The notes under the pieces were generated by a model, which made no database searches, was not told the origin of the DNA, and saw only the letters and a program-made list of their open reading frames with translations. A stretch of DNA of 64,000 bases from Eutreptiella sp. 'Long Island Sound 2002' (lineage: Eukaryota > Euglenozoa > Euglenophyceae > Eutreptiales > Eutreptiaceae): contig OZ038382.1 in the NCBI GenBank assembly GCA_964036045.1, forward strand, positions 89,699,795-89,763,794. Direction: 5' to 3'. Shown piece by piece: positions 25,994-34,560 of this stretch. Positions within the stretch are counted from its first letter, which is position 1. The number at the start of each line of letters is the position of its first letter. A program made the translations under genes and the position numbers.

Positions 25994-26016
25994 TGTGTGT
26001 GTGTGTGTTTGTGTGT
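25994..26016. repeat. (GT)n microsatellite
   Basis: A GTGTGTGTGTGTGTTTGTGTGT run. Between 25690 and 26290 I see nothing else that I can support. Confidence 0.9.
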
Positions 26017-26293
26017 GCATTGGTGCTGTATATCTTTTATGTAGAGCACACTATGGGGGGGGTAGAGGCGACAATGGGACGGCGCACAAGTAGGTGGTCA
26101 CCCTAAATGGCTAGCACACCGCGTAACTAGCGTGATGCCCAATACAATCCCTTGCGGTCATTAATGTGCTGCAAAACGTACAAAAAAGGGGGAATTAATT
26201 TTTGCATTAATTTTTTGAGGGTAATATTGGATTAATCTTTTAGGCGGCGTTCATATCCGCGAAACGTTAAATAGGAACCTCGAGAACTTAAAA

Positions 26294-27643
26294 CTAAAAC
26301 GAAAGCGAAACGAAACGGCCGTGCACCTGCAGGTTTTTGGACCATATTGTTGCTAGCGGGGCCATGTCCAGATCCCCGCATACGGCCATCCTAATCACCC
26401 ATAGGTAGGCGGGTGTGCGGGCCCGTGCAATGTTGTTGAGGAGCCCAATGAATACTTGGGTCCCACTTCCACCGGCGCATGGGTAGGCATCCCCACGGAG
26501 TAGGAGAGTGGGTGGCCGCTTCCAATCGATGGTGGCCACAAGGGGTGCACGCGATTGGATGGAGGGGGCCCACAATTGCAACGGCCAAGAGCGGCCGCTT
26601 GTGGGGGGTTCCGCCACGGACACGGGTCGAGCTAGCGCAAGCGGCTTCCCCAACTCCTTACAGGTGTCCGCCCTTGGGGACATTCAAGTCCATAAGTAGC
26701 CCGATCACTTCAGGCGCCGGTAAGAGGACGGAGGCATATTGCTTCAGGGCATCTATTTGCCTGTTGCGGATGAGCGGGAGTTGGGCAACCTTGGTGGCCG
26801 CGTACCATCGGGCCTTGGCCAAAGGGGATGAGGCTGACCACTCACCAAGGAGTTGAGAGACCAAAAGGGTCCCGCAAACTCTTGGCCCCACTCGAACGTG
26901 TGACCGTCATACTAAGCTGGAGAAGGGTGTCCCAAGAGAAAGGCATAACAAGAGGTACAGTAGGGCCCCATTGAACCCCTGGGCGCTGCACATGAGCGCA
27001 CTGGGGCCTTATACTAAATATCGCTGGTGTCAGCGATCTCCAACCCAAATTGTCTAGCGGAAGTATCCAGCTTTCCGGTGGCTTGCCGGCACACATCGTG
27101 CACAGCATCCACCGGAAAGCGGAAGCGGATGGCCTGCAGGTTTGGATGTAACGAGCGCAACTTATTGTTGACCCGGTACATGCAACCCTAACCTAGAAGG
27201 GTCGCATCAACAACGTTGATGTGGACCACATCTAGGGGGGAGGGAAGCTGCTTCGCCGACGTGGCCCACGGCTGTAGGTGTTCGGTAGGCACTCCTGTGT
27301 ACCCGGCCTCACGGAACCAGTAGGGTGCACAGAGGTGCCTTAGAAAAGCCTCCAAGGCCTTGACACGCGTATGGTCCCGTTGACTGCAGATGTTGGGGTC
27401 ACAGAGGTTCCATTCAAAAAGGGGCTCCTTCCGCACCTCCTTCACACCGTGGGAGTGGTAAATGGGGACTGATGGAAAAACGCTCCGTGTGTGTCCCATC
27501 GTACCGGAGTGGACCCACGTTGTCCCCGACTTTACTACCCCCGCGGTGTTCACTTCGGAGGAACCCTGGGGTGCGCCGCTGGAAGCGCTCCGCTGGAACC
27601 CCCCCCTTCTAGCACAAATTTTGATCACATCTTGGTTTCCCAC
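26294..27643 (-). pseudogene. Transposase-like gene, copy 1 (5' exons only, decayed)
   Basis: Minus-strand coding segments are spread over three frames. They include one ending near 27188 (LEAFLRHLCAPYWFREAGY), one at about 27000-27150 (LHPNLQAIRFRFPVDAVHDV), one at 26658-26800 (QYASVLLPAPEVIGLLMDL) and one at 26310-26683 (PPTLLLRGDAYPCAGG, ARTPAYLWVIRMAVCGD). The last two align with 40565-40710 and 40139-40465 of a second copy, in the same order. Conserved residues include D-Y-PCA, GLLN and ARTPA-LWV. Both copies leave the exon at ...LQ with CTGCAG followed by GT. The 3' exons found in copy 2 (an LHCCMAFGRL-type block) are absent downstream here, so this copy is truncated. Assignment to a transposase rests on the repeat-like copy number and an acid-rich motif layout; no family is proven. 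Confidence 0.55.
27568..27607 (-). repeat. 40-bp intron module, inverted copy of 34316-34355
   Basis: The sequence is the exact reverse complement of 34316-34355: a G run, TTCCAGCGGAGCGCTTCCAG, then CGGCGCACCCC. Near 27612 the minus strand reads ATTTGTGCTAG, a possible donor, so the module probably lies in an intron of the gene at 26.3-27.6 kb. Confidence 0.8.
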
Positions 27644-27749
27644 ACAAAACCTGTTGACTTGACCTAATGCACCCCCAAATGTCTTACACTATGACCCCCT
27701 AGCTAGTACAAATCTTGGCCGTTCCCGGTCACCCCGCCTTTGTGGAGCA

Positions 27750-27946
27750 CTGGGGGGCACAAAAAACGCTGGGACCCCTGCTAGAACCCCCTTCTAGCGG
27801 GCTTCCAGCGACTTTTTAGGCCCCCTTCTAGCGTTGGAACCCCCGCTGGAACCCCCTTCCAGCGCCCCCTTCCAGCGCTGGAAGGGGGTTCCAGCGGGGG
27901 TTCCAGCGGGGGTTCCAGCGCCGGAACCCCCCCTTCCGGCACATAC
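27750..27946 (-). other. Candidate 197-bp intron filled with GGAACCCCC minisatellite
   Basis: On the minus strand it starts GTATGTGCCGG and ends TTTTTTGTGCCCCCCAG, which are good donor and acceptor signals. The interior is about six copies of TTCCAGCGGGGGTTCC and CCTTCCAGCGCTGGAAGG words, which are self-complementary. It lies just downstream of the 549-residue frame, so it would be in a 3' extension of that gene or in its neighbour. Confidence 0.6.
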
Positions 27947-28026
27947 CCCAACTTCACAACAACATGGATTGGGGGCACAAACACATTCAATGTGGATTGA
28001 CTTGTTCAGCACAACATCCTTGCCGA

Positions 28027-29676
28027 TCAACGGCGTTGTCGTTTCAAAAATGCATGACCCTTGCGTGCCACATAGTGACGCAAGCCAATTTGCGTGGTCT
28101 CCATGTTGAGGACATGGCGCAAGCCCCGTTTTGACACACGGGGCTTTTGTAGCGACCATCCACGCATGGAGTTTTTCACCTGCACCTTAAATCGGCGGTG
28201 CCGGTGTTCGGCCGGCACACTTGAAAACAAATATAACGTGCGATATTTGGCGAGGAAGTAGTGGGAATGGGCCACAGTCCAATGGACCCATGGTGTGGGC
28301 TTCCAACCCAACGCTTGCCAACATGTGCCAATGCTTTGGCACAAAGTTTTGGCAGACGCCACCTCAACATCTGTTAGGGGTTCCTTCTTACGCCATAGCT
28401 TTTGAAGTGCACAAAAATCGCGCAAAAAAACAGCAACTAGAACATACATACATACACCGTTGCAAACAATAGTTGGAAAGTGGGTTTGGAGGGCGGAGAT
28501 AAGCCGTTGTTGAAGCCGTGGTCGTTCCCAAAAAAGTCGAGCAGTGCTGATGTCAAACGTTCCCTCCTTTGCCTTTCGAGGGAGAAGCTCCTTGCGCTCC
28601 GCGGCAGGAATAGAGCGGGCCTCATGCAGCAACTCAGCCCAAATTTCATGAAATTCGCGAGCCATGGCACGCTGGCCAACTACACCAACCAACCACGGTG
28701 CAATATTATCAGACAACCGTTTTTTGAAAGCGTTGGTCACTCGGCAAGCACCATGGACCACATCTCCTACCCGACGATCCGTCTTGATAGTGCGCAAGAA
28801 AGAGCCCCAGCGAACATTCGCAAGGACATGATCCAATGGAACTAGAATAGTCACATCGTCACAACACCAACATTTCCCCCCGCCGTTGGTTACTGCCATT
28901 AACTTCCCATCCCGAGACAAGAACACCACAAACCGCCAGGACTCACCATCAATGAACACAGTGGTGTCCCTTTGCAAAGCAACCACTTGTTCATTGAGTC
29001 TGCCAATGTCATCGATAGCCAGCAGACGGACGGCATCGTCCGGCCCATCCATGCACCACCACATTGCCCAACGGGCAATGTGGCCAGCCGCTTTCACCCC
29101 CTCCCCCCAAAAATGGACGAACACGTCCGCTTTGGAAACACTAGTTTTCCACAAAGGGGTTGCATCGGGCACCACAACCACCCAGATGCACTTTTCAGTC
29201 CCATTATGTTTAAAATTCCCCTCCGCTATGGCAAGTTGAACTTGGTTTACCGCCACGTCCTTCAAGTGCGTCACAGCTGCGCTCCTCTGGTGCATGGAGC
29301 CTCCACTGACGGTCAATGCTTCTGCCGTGTAGCGGGTCAACCGTGTCCTCTTGTCGGCAAGGTCGCGTTGCGTGCAATGCCGCGGCAACCGTAGTGTTTG
29401 CCGGATTGAGAGGTTGGAGTCCAAGGCGTACTTCCACACCCGAATGGCGGCCCGGTACGCGTGGCTATCCTCCCCCTTAGCGTCAGCCTTGCTGCGCACA
29501 AACAACCCATCTACGGTTTCTTGGACTAGCGGGGTGTCCTCCACAAGAAGGGCAGCTAGAACTTTGGCGATGTGCCCACGCCGCTCATGTCGGGCACGGT
29601 CCTTCAGTTGGGAATAGGCCGTCAGCGGTGGCAATGAATGCAGAAACGCTGCTACAGCCTTGTCCATGGGGTCCAC
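28027..29676 (-). CDS. Transposase-like protein, 549 residues
   Basis: One uninterrupted frame, the longest protein-like frame here together with family X. The first Met codon sits 6 bp inside an exon whose acceptor is CTGGTCTTTAG (29677), so upstream exons are likely. The middle has VVVVPDATPLWKTSVSKADV and VFIDGESWRFVVFLSRDGKL, then CWCC and GDVVHGACRVTN. Near the end is a block PWVHWTVAHSHYFLAKYRTL followed by LFSSVPAEHRHRRFKVQVKN. This order (acid-containing strands, a CxxC, an H-containing helix, then a late E/H-rich K-N segment) is what I would expect of an RNase H-like transposase superfamily protein, but I cannot name the family. The tail is strongly basic (KRQRR, then TGA). Intact length and one frame suggest it could still be functional. 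Confidence 0.6.
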   Translation of the reverse strand: MDPMDKAVAAFLHSLPPLTAYSQLKDRARHERRGHIAKVLAALLVEDTPLVQETVDGLFVRSKADAKGEDSHAYRAAIRVWKYALDSNLSIRQTLRLPRHCTQRDLADKRTRLTRYTAEALTVSGGSMHQRSAAVTHLKDVAVNQVQLAIAEGNFKHNGTEKCIWVVVVPDATPLWKTSVSKADVFVHFWGEGVKAAGHIARWAMWWCMDGPDDAVRLLAIDDIGRLNEQVVALQRDTTVFIDGESWRFVVFLSRDGKLMAVTNGGGKCWCCDDVTILVPLDHVLANVRWGSFLRTIKTDRRVGDVVHGACRVTNAFKKRLSDNIAPWLVGVVGQRAMAREFHEIWAELLHEARSIPAAERKELLPRKAKEGTFDISTARLFWERPRLQQRLISALQTHFPTIVCNGVCMYVLVAVFLRDFCALQKLWRKKEPLTDVEVASAKTLCQSIGTCWQALGWKPTPWVHWTVAHSHYFLAKYRTLYLFSSVPAEHRHRRFKVQVKNSMRGWSLQKPRVSKRGLRHVLNMETTQIGLRHYVARKGHAFLKRQRR

Positions 29677-29897
29677 CTAAAGACCAGGAATGGGTGCTAG
29701 AACCCCCGCTGGAACCCCCTTCCAGCGTTGAACCCCTGCTGGAACCCCCGCTGGAACCCCCTTCCAGCGCTGGAACCCCCCCCCCCTTCTAGCGCTGGAA
29801 CCCCCCCCCTTCCAGCGCTGGAACCCCCCCTTCCAACGCTGGAACCGCCTTCCAGCACCCCTTCCAGCAGTGAACCCCCCCCCAACCCCTCTTGCAC
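29677..29897 (-). other. Candidate 221-bp intron filled with GGAACCCCC minisatellite
   Basis: Minus strand: donor GTGCAAGAGG, acceptor TTCCTGGTCTTTAG. The interior repeats GGTTCCAGCGCTGGAAGGGG words. It has the same repeat vocabulary as the introns at 27750, 31569 and 33929. Confidence 0.6.
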
Positions 29898-29964
29898 CTA
29901 TTGCGAACCATTCCGTCCCCTAGCACGCTTTGCACAAAGAAAGGCTTGGGACAGTATTTTGGGC

Positions 29965-30022
29965 AATCTTGCAATTCGTAGTTCGTAATTCGTAATTCGC
30001 AATGCGTAATTTGCAATTCGTT
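29965..30022. repeat. AATTCGTA-type short tandem words
   Basis: Degenerate repeats of GTAATTCGTAATTCGCAA, partly self-complementary, lie about 70 bp from the exon end at 29898. Confidence 0.7.
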
Positions 30023-30051
30023 TCATGAAACGACCCCCATACCATGGGACG

Positions 30052-30349
30052 TTAGGAGCATGGACCTCCGCCCGCACTGCAGCACCGGCACACATCGCGC
30101 AAGGCGAGTAGAAGTGCTTTGTAATTTGTCAAAAAAGTCTTTGCCACACAGAATGCAAACTGTGGCCTGAGCGTTAAATCAGTGGATCAAAACATAATAG
30201 TAAAACAGTAGGAGCATGCACCTCCGCCCGCACCGCAGCGCCGGCACACATCGCGCAAGGCGAGTAGAAGTGCTTTGTAATTTGCCAAAAAAATCTTTGC
30301 CGCACAGAATGCCAACTGTGGCCTCGGCGTTAAATCAGTGCATCAAAAC
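30052..30349. repeat. Two direct ~140-bp repeats
   Basis: The segment 30052-30192 recurs at 30211-30349 with about 90% identity; both start AGGAGCATG(G/C)ACCTCCGCCC and run to GCGTTAAATCAGTG. No coding potential is evident. This is the 3' flank of the gene ending at 30465. Confidence 0.85.
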
Positions 30350-30464
30350 TTCCTAAGGGCAACACTGGCAGCGGCAGTCTGGAAGCGAGCATGCTGTACC
30401 AAGCGCATTTGCCCCCAGTGGCCAGACTGACAAACACCGGTACCACCAAACAAAAATAGCCCCC

Positions 30465-31568
30465 CTACTTCTGCTTCTCCAAAATGGTGAGGTACTTGGA
30501 GGACCGCTCCTTCTCCTCCTCCCACTTCTCTCGCATGTGCATCAGCTCACCCTCTACCTCTATCTTCTGCCTCTTGCTATCCTCAAGTGCGTCCTGGAGG
30601 TCCTGTGCTCGCTTCTTTGCGGCCTTTGCCTGACTCTTGGCTACGGCCAATTCATTTTGAAGCTTCTGCATTTCACGGGTGGCCCGGGTTGAGGACTCTG
30701 TCTTCATGGCCTCACGAACTGCCGCGGGCAGAATATCCCGCAATGTGGACTGCACATTTCCCTCCAACGTACGCATCACCCCATCCGAAATGCCACGAAC
30801 CATCTCCTCCATGGTGAAGGGGATTGGGTCGGGGGTCGCTGGTGGGGCTGTGACCTTCGCTGGTGGGGCTGTGACCTTTGCTGGTCCCTTGCCCTTTGGT
30901 GCGGGCTTTGGTGTGGCCCTTGGTGTAGACCCCTGCTTGACAGCGGTCCTCCCCTTGGGGGAACCCTCAGACTTCACAATCTCAGTATCATCAGCCTCAT
31001 CATCGACAACCATGGGGTCAGCCTTGTACCCCCGCCCTGTCAACGGTTCAGCCACCCGCTCAGCCACCCAATCACCGACACGAGTCTGGACGTCGGCTGG
31101 AACCCGTGCACCACCGACACCGCCAAACCGCTTCAAAGAGTGCCAAACCTCCCACTCATTCGCCTCAGCATCCCACAATTGATAGGTGTATGACTTGTGT
31201 TTCGTTGCAGTGGCAGCAGCACACAAAAATAACTCGGGCCGTGATGGATGACGCAGGTCTGTGATGCGCAAAGGCAAATGCAAAATCAGCACACGTGGAG
31301 GCTGCGTTTTAACCCGCAAACTTAGGCACCGGTACCAATTAGTCTGCCCCTTCAAAAACAAGCTCTCCGACCAATCCTCGGGACTCAAAGAGGCTGTTGG
31401 TGGCCACGTAATTGGCTGCGTATCCACTTGCCCACCGATCTCGCTGGACACCGCCTTGGGCTTCGCAACCACACCCGTTGATGAAACCGGAGCCCTGGCT
31501 GTCTCATCGGCCTCCTCAGGGGCACTGCCCTCCGTATAAGTCACTGATGGCCTGATGTCCAGTGTGGC
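30465..31568 (-). CDS. 3' exon of the dioxygenase gene: linker plus C-terminal coiled coil
   Basis: The exon starts after acceptor CTTGTACCTCAG (31569) and encodes about 367 residues to TAG. An acidic N-terminal part and a WYRCLSLRVKTQPPRVLILH segment come first. Then come a proline/lysine linker with a duplicated APPAKVT, a short helix (FTMEEMVRGISDGVMRTLEG), and a final ~75-residue coiled coil rich in K, E, A and Q (MQKLQNELAVAKSQAKAAKK) ending in ILEKQK. This looks like an oligomerising C-terminal tail. The frame also stays open upstream through the minisatellite (to 31793), but that part is repeat translation. Confidence 0.6.
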   Translation of the reverse strand, partial: ATLDIRPSVTYTEGSAPEEADETARAPVSSTGVVAKPKAVSSEIGGQVDTQPITWPPTASLSPEDWSESLFLKGQTNWYRCLSLRVKTQPPRVLILHLPLRITDLRHPSRPELFLCAAATATKHKSYTYQLWDAEANEWEVWHSLKRFGGVGGARVPADVQTRVGDWVAERVAEPLTGRGYKADPMVVDDEADDTEIVKSEGSPKGRTAVKQGSTPRATPKPAPKGKGPAKVTAPPAKVTAPPATPDPIPFTMEEMVRGISDGVMRTLEGNVQSTLRDILPAAVREAMKTESSTRATREMQKLQNELAVAKSQAKAAKKRAQDLQDALEDSKRQKIEVEGELMHMREKWEEEKERSSKYLTILEKQK

Positions 31569-31795
31569 CTGAGGTACAAGGGGAGGATGGTCAATTGAGT
31601 AGGGGGATGGAATGCACCGCTGGAACCCCGGTACCCAACTGCTAGAACCCCCTTCCAGCGCTGGAACCCCTGCTGGAACCCCCGCTGGAACCCCCTTCCA
31701 GCGCTGGAACCCCCCCCCTTCCAGCGCTGGAACCCCCCCTTCCAGTGCTTGAACCCCCTTCCAGCACCCCTTCCAGCAGCGAACGTGGGACAAAT
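31569..31795 (-). other. Candidate intron filled with GGAACCCCC minisatellite
   Basis: The acceptor CCCCTTGTACCTCAG is clear at 31569. The donor is uncertain; GT dinucleotides near 31780-31797 do not give an obvious in-frame join with the exons on both sides. The interior holds the TTCCAGCGCTGGAA palindrome several times. Confidence 0.5.
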
Positions 31796-32527
31796 TTCAT
31801 TCTCGAAACGACACCAAACAGGCAAACGTAGTAATAAACGACAGTAGTGGTCGGCTACCTGCTGGCATGCGCACCAGTACTCGCCTGCCTCCTTGAGATT
31901 CTCCACCACTAGGCCTGCCTGCACTAGGATCATGGGGTCAACGACGTTTGGGGTCTCCAGTGGTACTTGATCCCATCGCAGCACGCGGAGTTCATCACCA
32001 TCTGGGTCCCCACAATAGGCCGTACCGCCAAATCTTCCCGAGCGGATGACCAGGATGGTGCCGGGGTTTGTTCTGAGCAGTGGGTAGCAGGCACTAGGTT
32101 GTGGAAGGCGCTCCTCCTCGTGGGTGTGTGGACCAAAAGGGCACTTCTCCGGGAGGCATGGTGTTGCTTCTACGTCAACGGGCTGTTGCGAGGTGATGAA
32201 CTCCGGAGGTTGTGGTAGGTGCTGTGTCAAGAGGACAGTGTTTCCGAGCGGCATGAGGCAAGTGGCGGCGAAGCTGCACACAAAAACGTCTCCAACAGAT
32301 GCTGCAGAGCCTGCAGAGCCTTGTGATAGTCCACGAAGGGGTGAATCCGGAGGAGGTGCTTCAAAGAGTTCGGGCGTGGGGGCAGTAAGTGTGGCGTCGC
32401 AGACTGAACAAGTACCGCTTGCATGGTTGGGGCACAGTGGGACCTTCTGACACATGAAGCATACGTACGGGGGCTGTGCGACATTCTTGCGGCAACCGGA
32501 ATGCCCACAATTCACCGAGTCTTGCAC
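31796..32527 (-). CDS. Cys-rich zinc-finger-like segment of the dioxygenase gene
   Basis: The frame begins after a candidate 43-nt intron with VQDSVNCGHSGCRKN. It holds a compact cluster: C-x4-C, C-x2-C (YVCFMCQK), LCPNH, then C-x2-C (GTCSVC), with spacing typical of small treble-clef or B-box-like zinc binding. A long loop-rich part follows, with FVCSFAATCLMPLGNTVLLT, a second group of Cys/His (CLPEKCPFGPHTH) and GTAYCGDPDGDELRVLRWDQ. The end (EYWCACQQVADHYCRLLLRL) runs into the minisatellite intron. The family is unknown; zinc binding is inferred only from spacing. Confidence 0.5.
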
Positions 32528-32570
32528 CTCCGATTCGGCATAGGCCCACGGTTGGGGGGGAAATGGGGAC
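32528..32570 (-). other. Candidate 43-nt micro-intron (or homopolymer frameshift)
   Basis: Minus strand starts GTCCCCATTTC and ends GAATCGGAG. Removing it joins ...HYNNT to VQDSVNCGHSG in frame. A C7 run inside it offers the alternative of a single-base sequencing or evolutionary frameshift. Confidence 0.45.
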
Positions 32571-33010
32571 GGTGTTGTTGTAGTGCACGTTGTAATTTGC
32601 CAGCGCAATGAAGGCAATTATGCGAGGAGTGCCTGCAGGCAGCCCAACGGGAACAGCTCCTCCAGCGTGGATCAACTCCGACGAGAAGACGGTCATATCC
32701 CCAACCTCCATATCCATCGGGCACTCGAACCAGGGCTTAGGCACCCCCTCATGGGACAATGGCACGTATCTACCACAAGAGGCGTCGGCCGGGATGTCCA
32801 CATTGCACGGCACAAATACTGAAAGGGCTCGGCCCTTAAATTTGTGTGTCAAGGGGCGATCGCGGTGCCAGTGTTGCTGCCTGTTGTTTGTTGCCCGAAC
32901 ATAGCCGGCCCGAACAACCACAACATCCTCGAAGTCCTTCACCTTTTGAATCTCCCGCTGCACCTCCTTTGCAAGAGCCTCCAAAGCAGGCAGGTCGTAC
33001 CCCTCTCCAT
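32571..33010 (-). CDS. 2-oxoglutarate/Fe(II)-dependent dioxygenase-like domain
   Basis: About 146 residues carry the double-stranded beta-helix signature. They include QQHWHRDRPLTHKFKG with the H-x-D metal pair, SVFVPCNVDIPADASCGRY, a turn MEVGDMTVFSSELIHAGGA with the distal metal His, and GTPRIIAFIALANYNVH with the Arg that binds the 2-oxoglutarate carboxylate. The layout resembles phytanoyl-CoA-dioxygenase-like proteins. Relatives of this fold oxidise small molecules or modified nucleic-acid bases; the substrate here is unknown. Catalytic residues look intact. It is joined upstream by a candidate 41-nt intron and downstream by a 43-nt one, so it forms part of a larger multi-domain protein. 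Confidence 0.72.
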
Positions 33011-33051
33011 CTGTAGTGGCAATCCCAAACGACCGTAGCAGGCACTTCTAC
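33011..33051 (-). other. Candidate 41-nt micro-intron
   Basis: Minus strand starts GTAGAAGTGCC and ends TGCCACTACAG. Its removal joins ...RAQDSP to DGEGYDLPALEAL with a codon completed across the join, restoring one frame into the dioxygenase domain. Confidence 0.6.
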
Positions 33052-33928
33052 CGGGGCTGTCTTGTGCACGGCCTGGAGCCGGCGCATTGTCGTTGAAAAT
33101 TGATCCCCACATCTGGCCCGGAATGGTGAGGCACTCGTCCTTGGCGGCACTGTGGACCGGGGAGTCGACAAAAATACCACGGTAGCGGCAAAGCCCAAAG
33201 TCCGAGATGGCATTGGGGTTCTCGTTCGTGGCGGTACCAGTTGCAGGGCCAGGAACAACCTTCTCGTTACTGCCAATCAATGGAAGGGGGTGACACATAG
33301 GAAAGGGTAGGAAGGGCTCCGCATCGGTAGTGGACATCATGGTGGGAGTGGTAAGGCCAAAGCGGTCGTCAGGTTTCCAGTGCACTTGCTTGGGCGTGGG
33401 CAAAGAGTAGATTGGGATCTGCCTGTGTGCGTCTTTGAGGGAGAGGAAGCGGAGCGTGTGGGTGGTCGGTTGGGGGAGTAAATAATTGTCCTTGCCCAGC
33501 TTCTTGCTCGTGGGGCGCCTCCTAGCAAAGAGGACGTCACCGGACTGGTCGTCCCCCACATGGAGCTTCACAGTGCCGTTGGAGTCGGTGGGGAGCCTGC
33601 AGGTGATGCTGAGGTTCAAATCCTCTTGGTCCTTGGGGGAAAGGGTGAACTGGAAGATGGGGACGTGGGGGTTCTTGCCCATGACCTCGGCGATGTAATC
33701 GCTCACCACGCGCGGCTGCCTGTCATGCATGATGGACCCCTTGACGTGAACACGACCAACGGTGGTGGTGGGCTTGAAAATAACGGCGGCACCTGTGGTT
33801 GCGGCTGTGAGGGATTCTAGTTCACAACCAACAGGGGCTGCATATCCACGCGTCCCCACGAAGCCCTTGGCCTTGTCAAACCATGATGCAAGGACCGGAA
33901 AGTCCGACCACTTCATGATGAAGCTATG
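33052..33928 (-). CDS. N-terminal exon of the dioxygenase gene, unknown domain
   Basis: The exon starts after acceptor TTGTTGTGTCAG (33929) and encodes about 290 residues. Recognisable features are FPVLASWFDKAKGFVGTRGY, a beta-rich stretch (PIFQFTLSPKDQEDLNLSIT) and a Pro/Thr-rich linker. It ends LTIPGQMWGSIFNDN before the 41-nt intron. I do not recognise a domain. The run of sense-like codons in one frame over 290 codons, and clean joins at both ends, support it as coding. Confidence 0.6.
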
Positions 33929-34191
33929 CTGACACAACAATGTGAGAAATGTGGTGCACGCATGAGGGCGGTGGATGTACTGCGCCTAGGGGATGTAGTG
34001 TGCCTAGAATCGGTGCTGGAACCCCCGCTGGAACCCCCGCTGGAACCCCTTCCAGCGCTGGAACCCCCCCCCTTCCAGCGTTGGAACCCCCTCTTCTAGC
34101 GCTGGAACCCCCCCCTTCTAGCGCTGGAACCCCCCTTCCAGCGGAGTGCTGGAAGGGGTTCCAGCGGGGGTTCCAGCGGTTTTGAACCTAC
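33929..34191 (-). other. Candidate 263-bp intron filled with GGAACCCCC minisatellite
   Basis: Minus strand: donor AAG|GTAGGTTC (strong) and acceptor CATTGTTGTGTCAG. Inside, words such as GGTTCCAGCGCTGGAAGG run in both orientations. Confidence 0.65.
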
Positions 34192-34278
34192 CTTAAATTA
34201 AGCACCCGGGCAACGGCACACCTTGTTTCCACCACAAACGAACACCATACACAACATATTTGCACCCCGAGTGAATGT
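34192..34278 (-). CDS. Short internal exon of the dioxygenase gene
   Basis: An 87-bp exon between acceptor GGTTACCATTAG and donor AAG|GTAGGT. It encodes HSLGVQICCVWCSFVVETRC... in one frame; the true phase is uncertain. It is supported by splice signals on both sides and by flanking introns that share the minisatellite words. Confidence 0.45.
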
Positions 34279-34315
34279 CTAATGGTAACCTCCACCCACC
34301 ATGTGTGCCAAAATG

Positions 34316-34355
34316 GGGGGGGGGTTCCAGCGGAGCGCTTCCAGCGGCGCACCCC
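34316..34355 (+). repeat. 40-bp intron module, inverted copy of 27568-27607
   Basis: Exact inverted match to 27568-27607, lying within a candidate 89-bp intron (34279-34367, minus strand: GTGGGAAGCGG...ACCATTAG). Confidence 0.85.
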
Positions 34356-34367
34356 ACCGCTTCCCAC

Positions 34368-34560
34368 CCCTTCGCGCATCCGGCATTGGGGGCAGTTCTT
34401 CGCCTTTGGCCAAGGACTGCAGGGCACGGTCGGCCTCTCCAGCATGCGGCTGTTCGAGGCTGTAAGGCCCTCAACGGCCCCCTCGTACAAGGCCTCCTGC
34501 CCAGGGTCATACACCGCCCCCAAAATGGATTCCCGAGGGGATGCACTCCAACTTGTGCCC
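34368..34560 (-). CDS. Upstream exon of the dioxygenase gene (5' limit unknown)
   Basis: The minus frame reads GAVYDPGQEALYEGAVEGLT, then LERPTVPCSPWPKAKNCPQC before the donor at 34367. It contains a CxxC. Further upstream (34742-34960) a segment reading LPWVQEALDSGYSPDAPPF could be another exon. The start codon is not identified. Confidence 0.4.
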
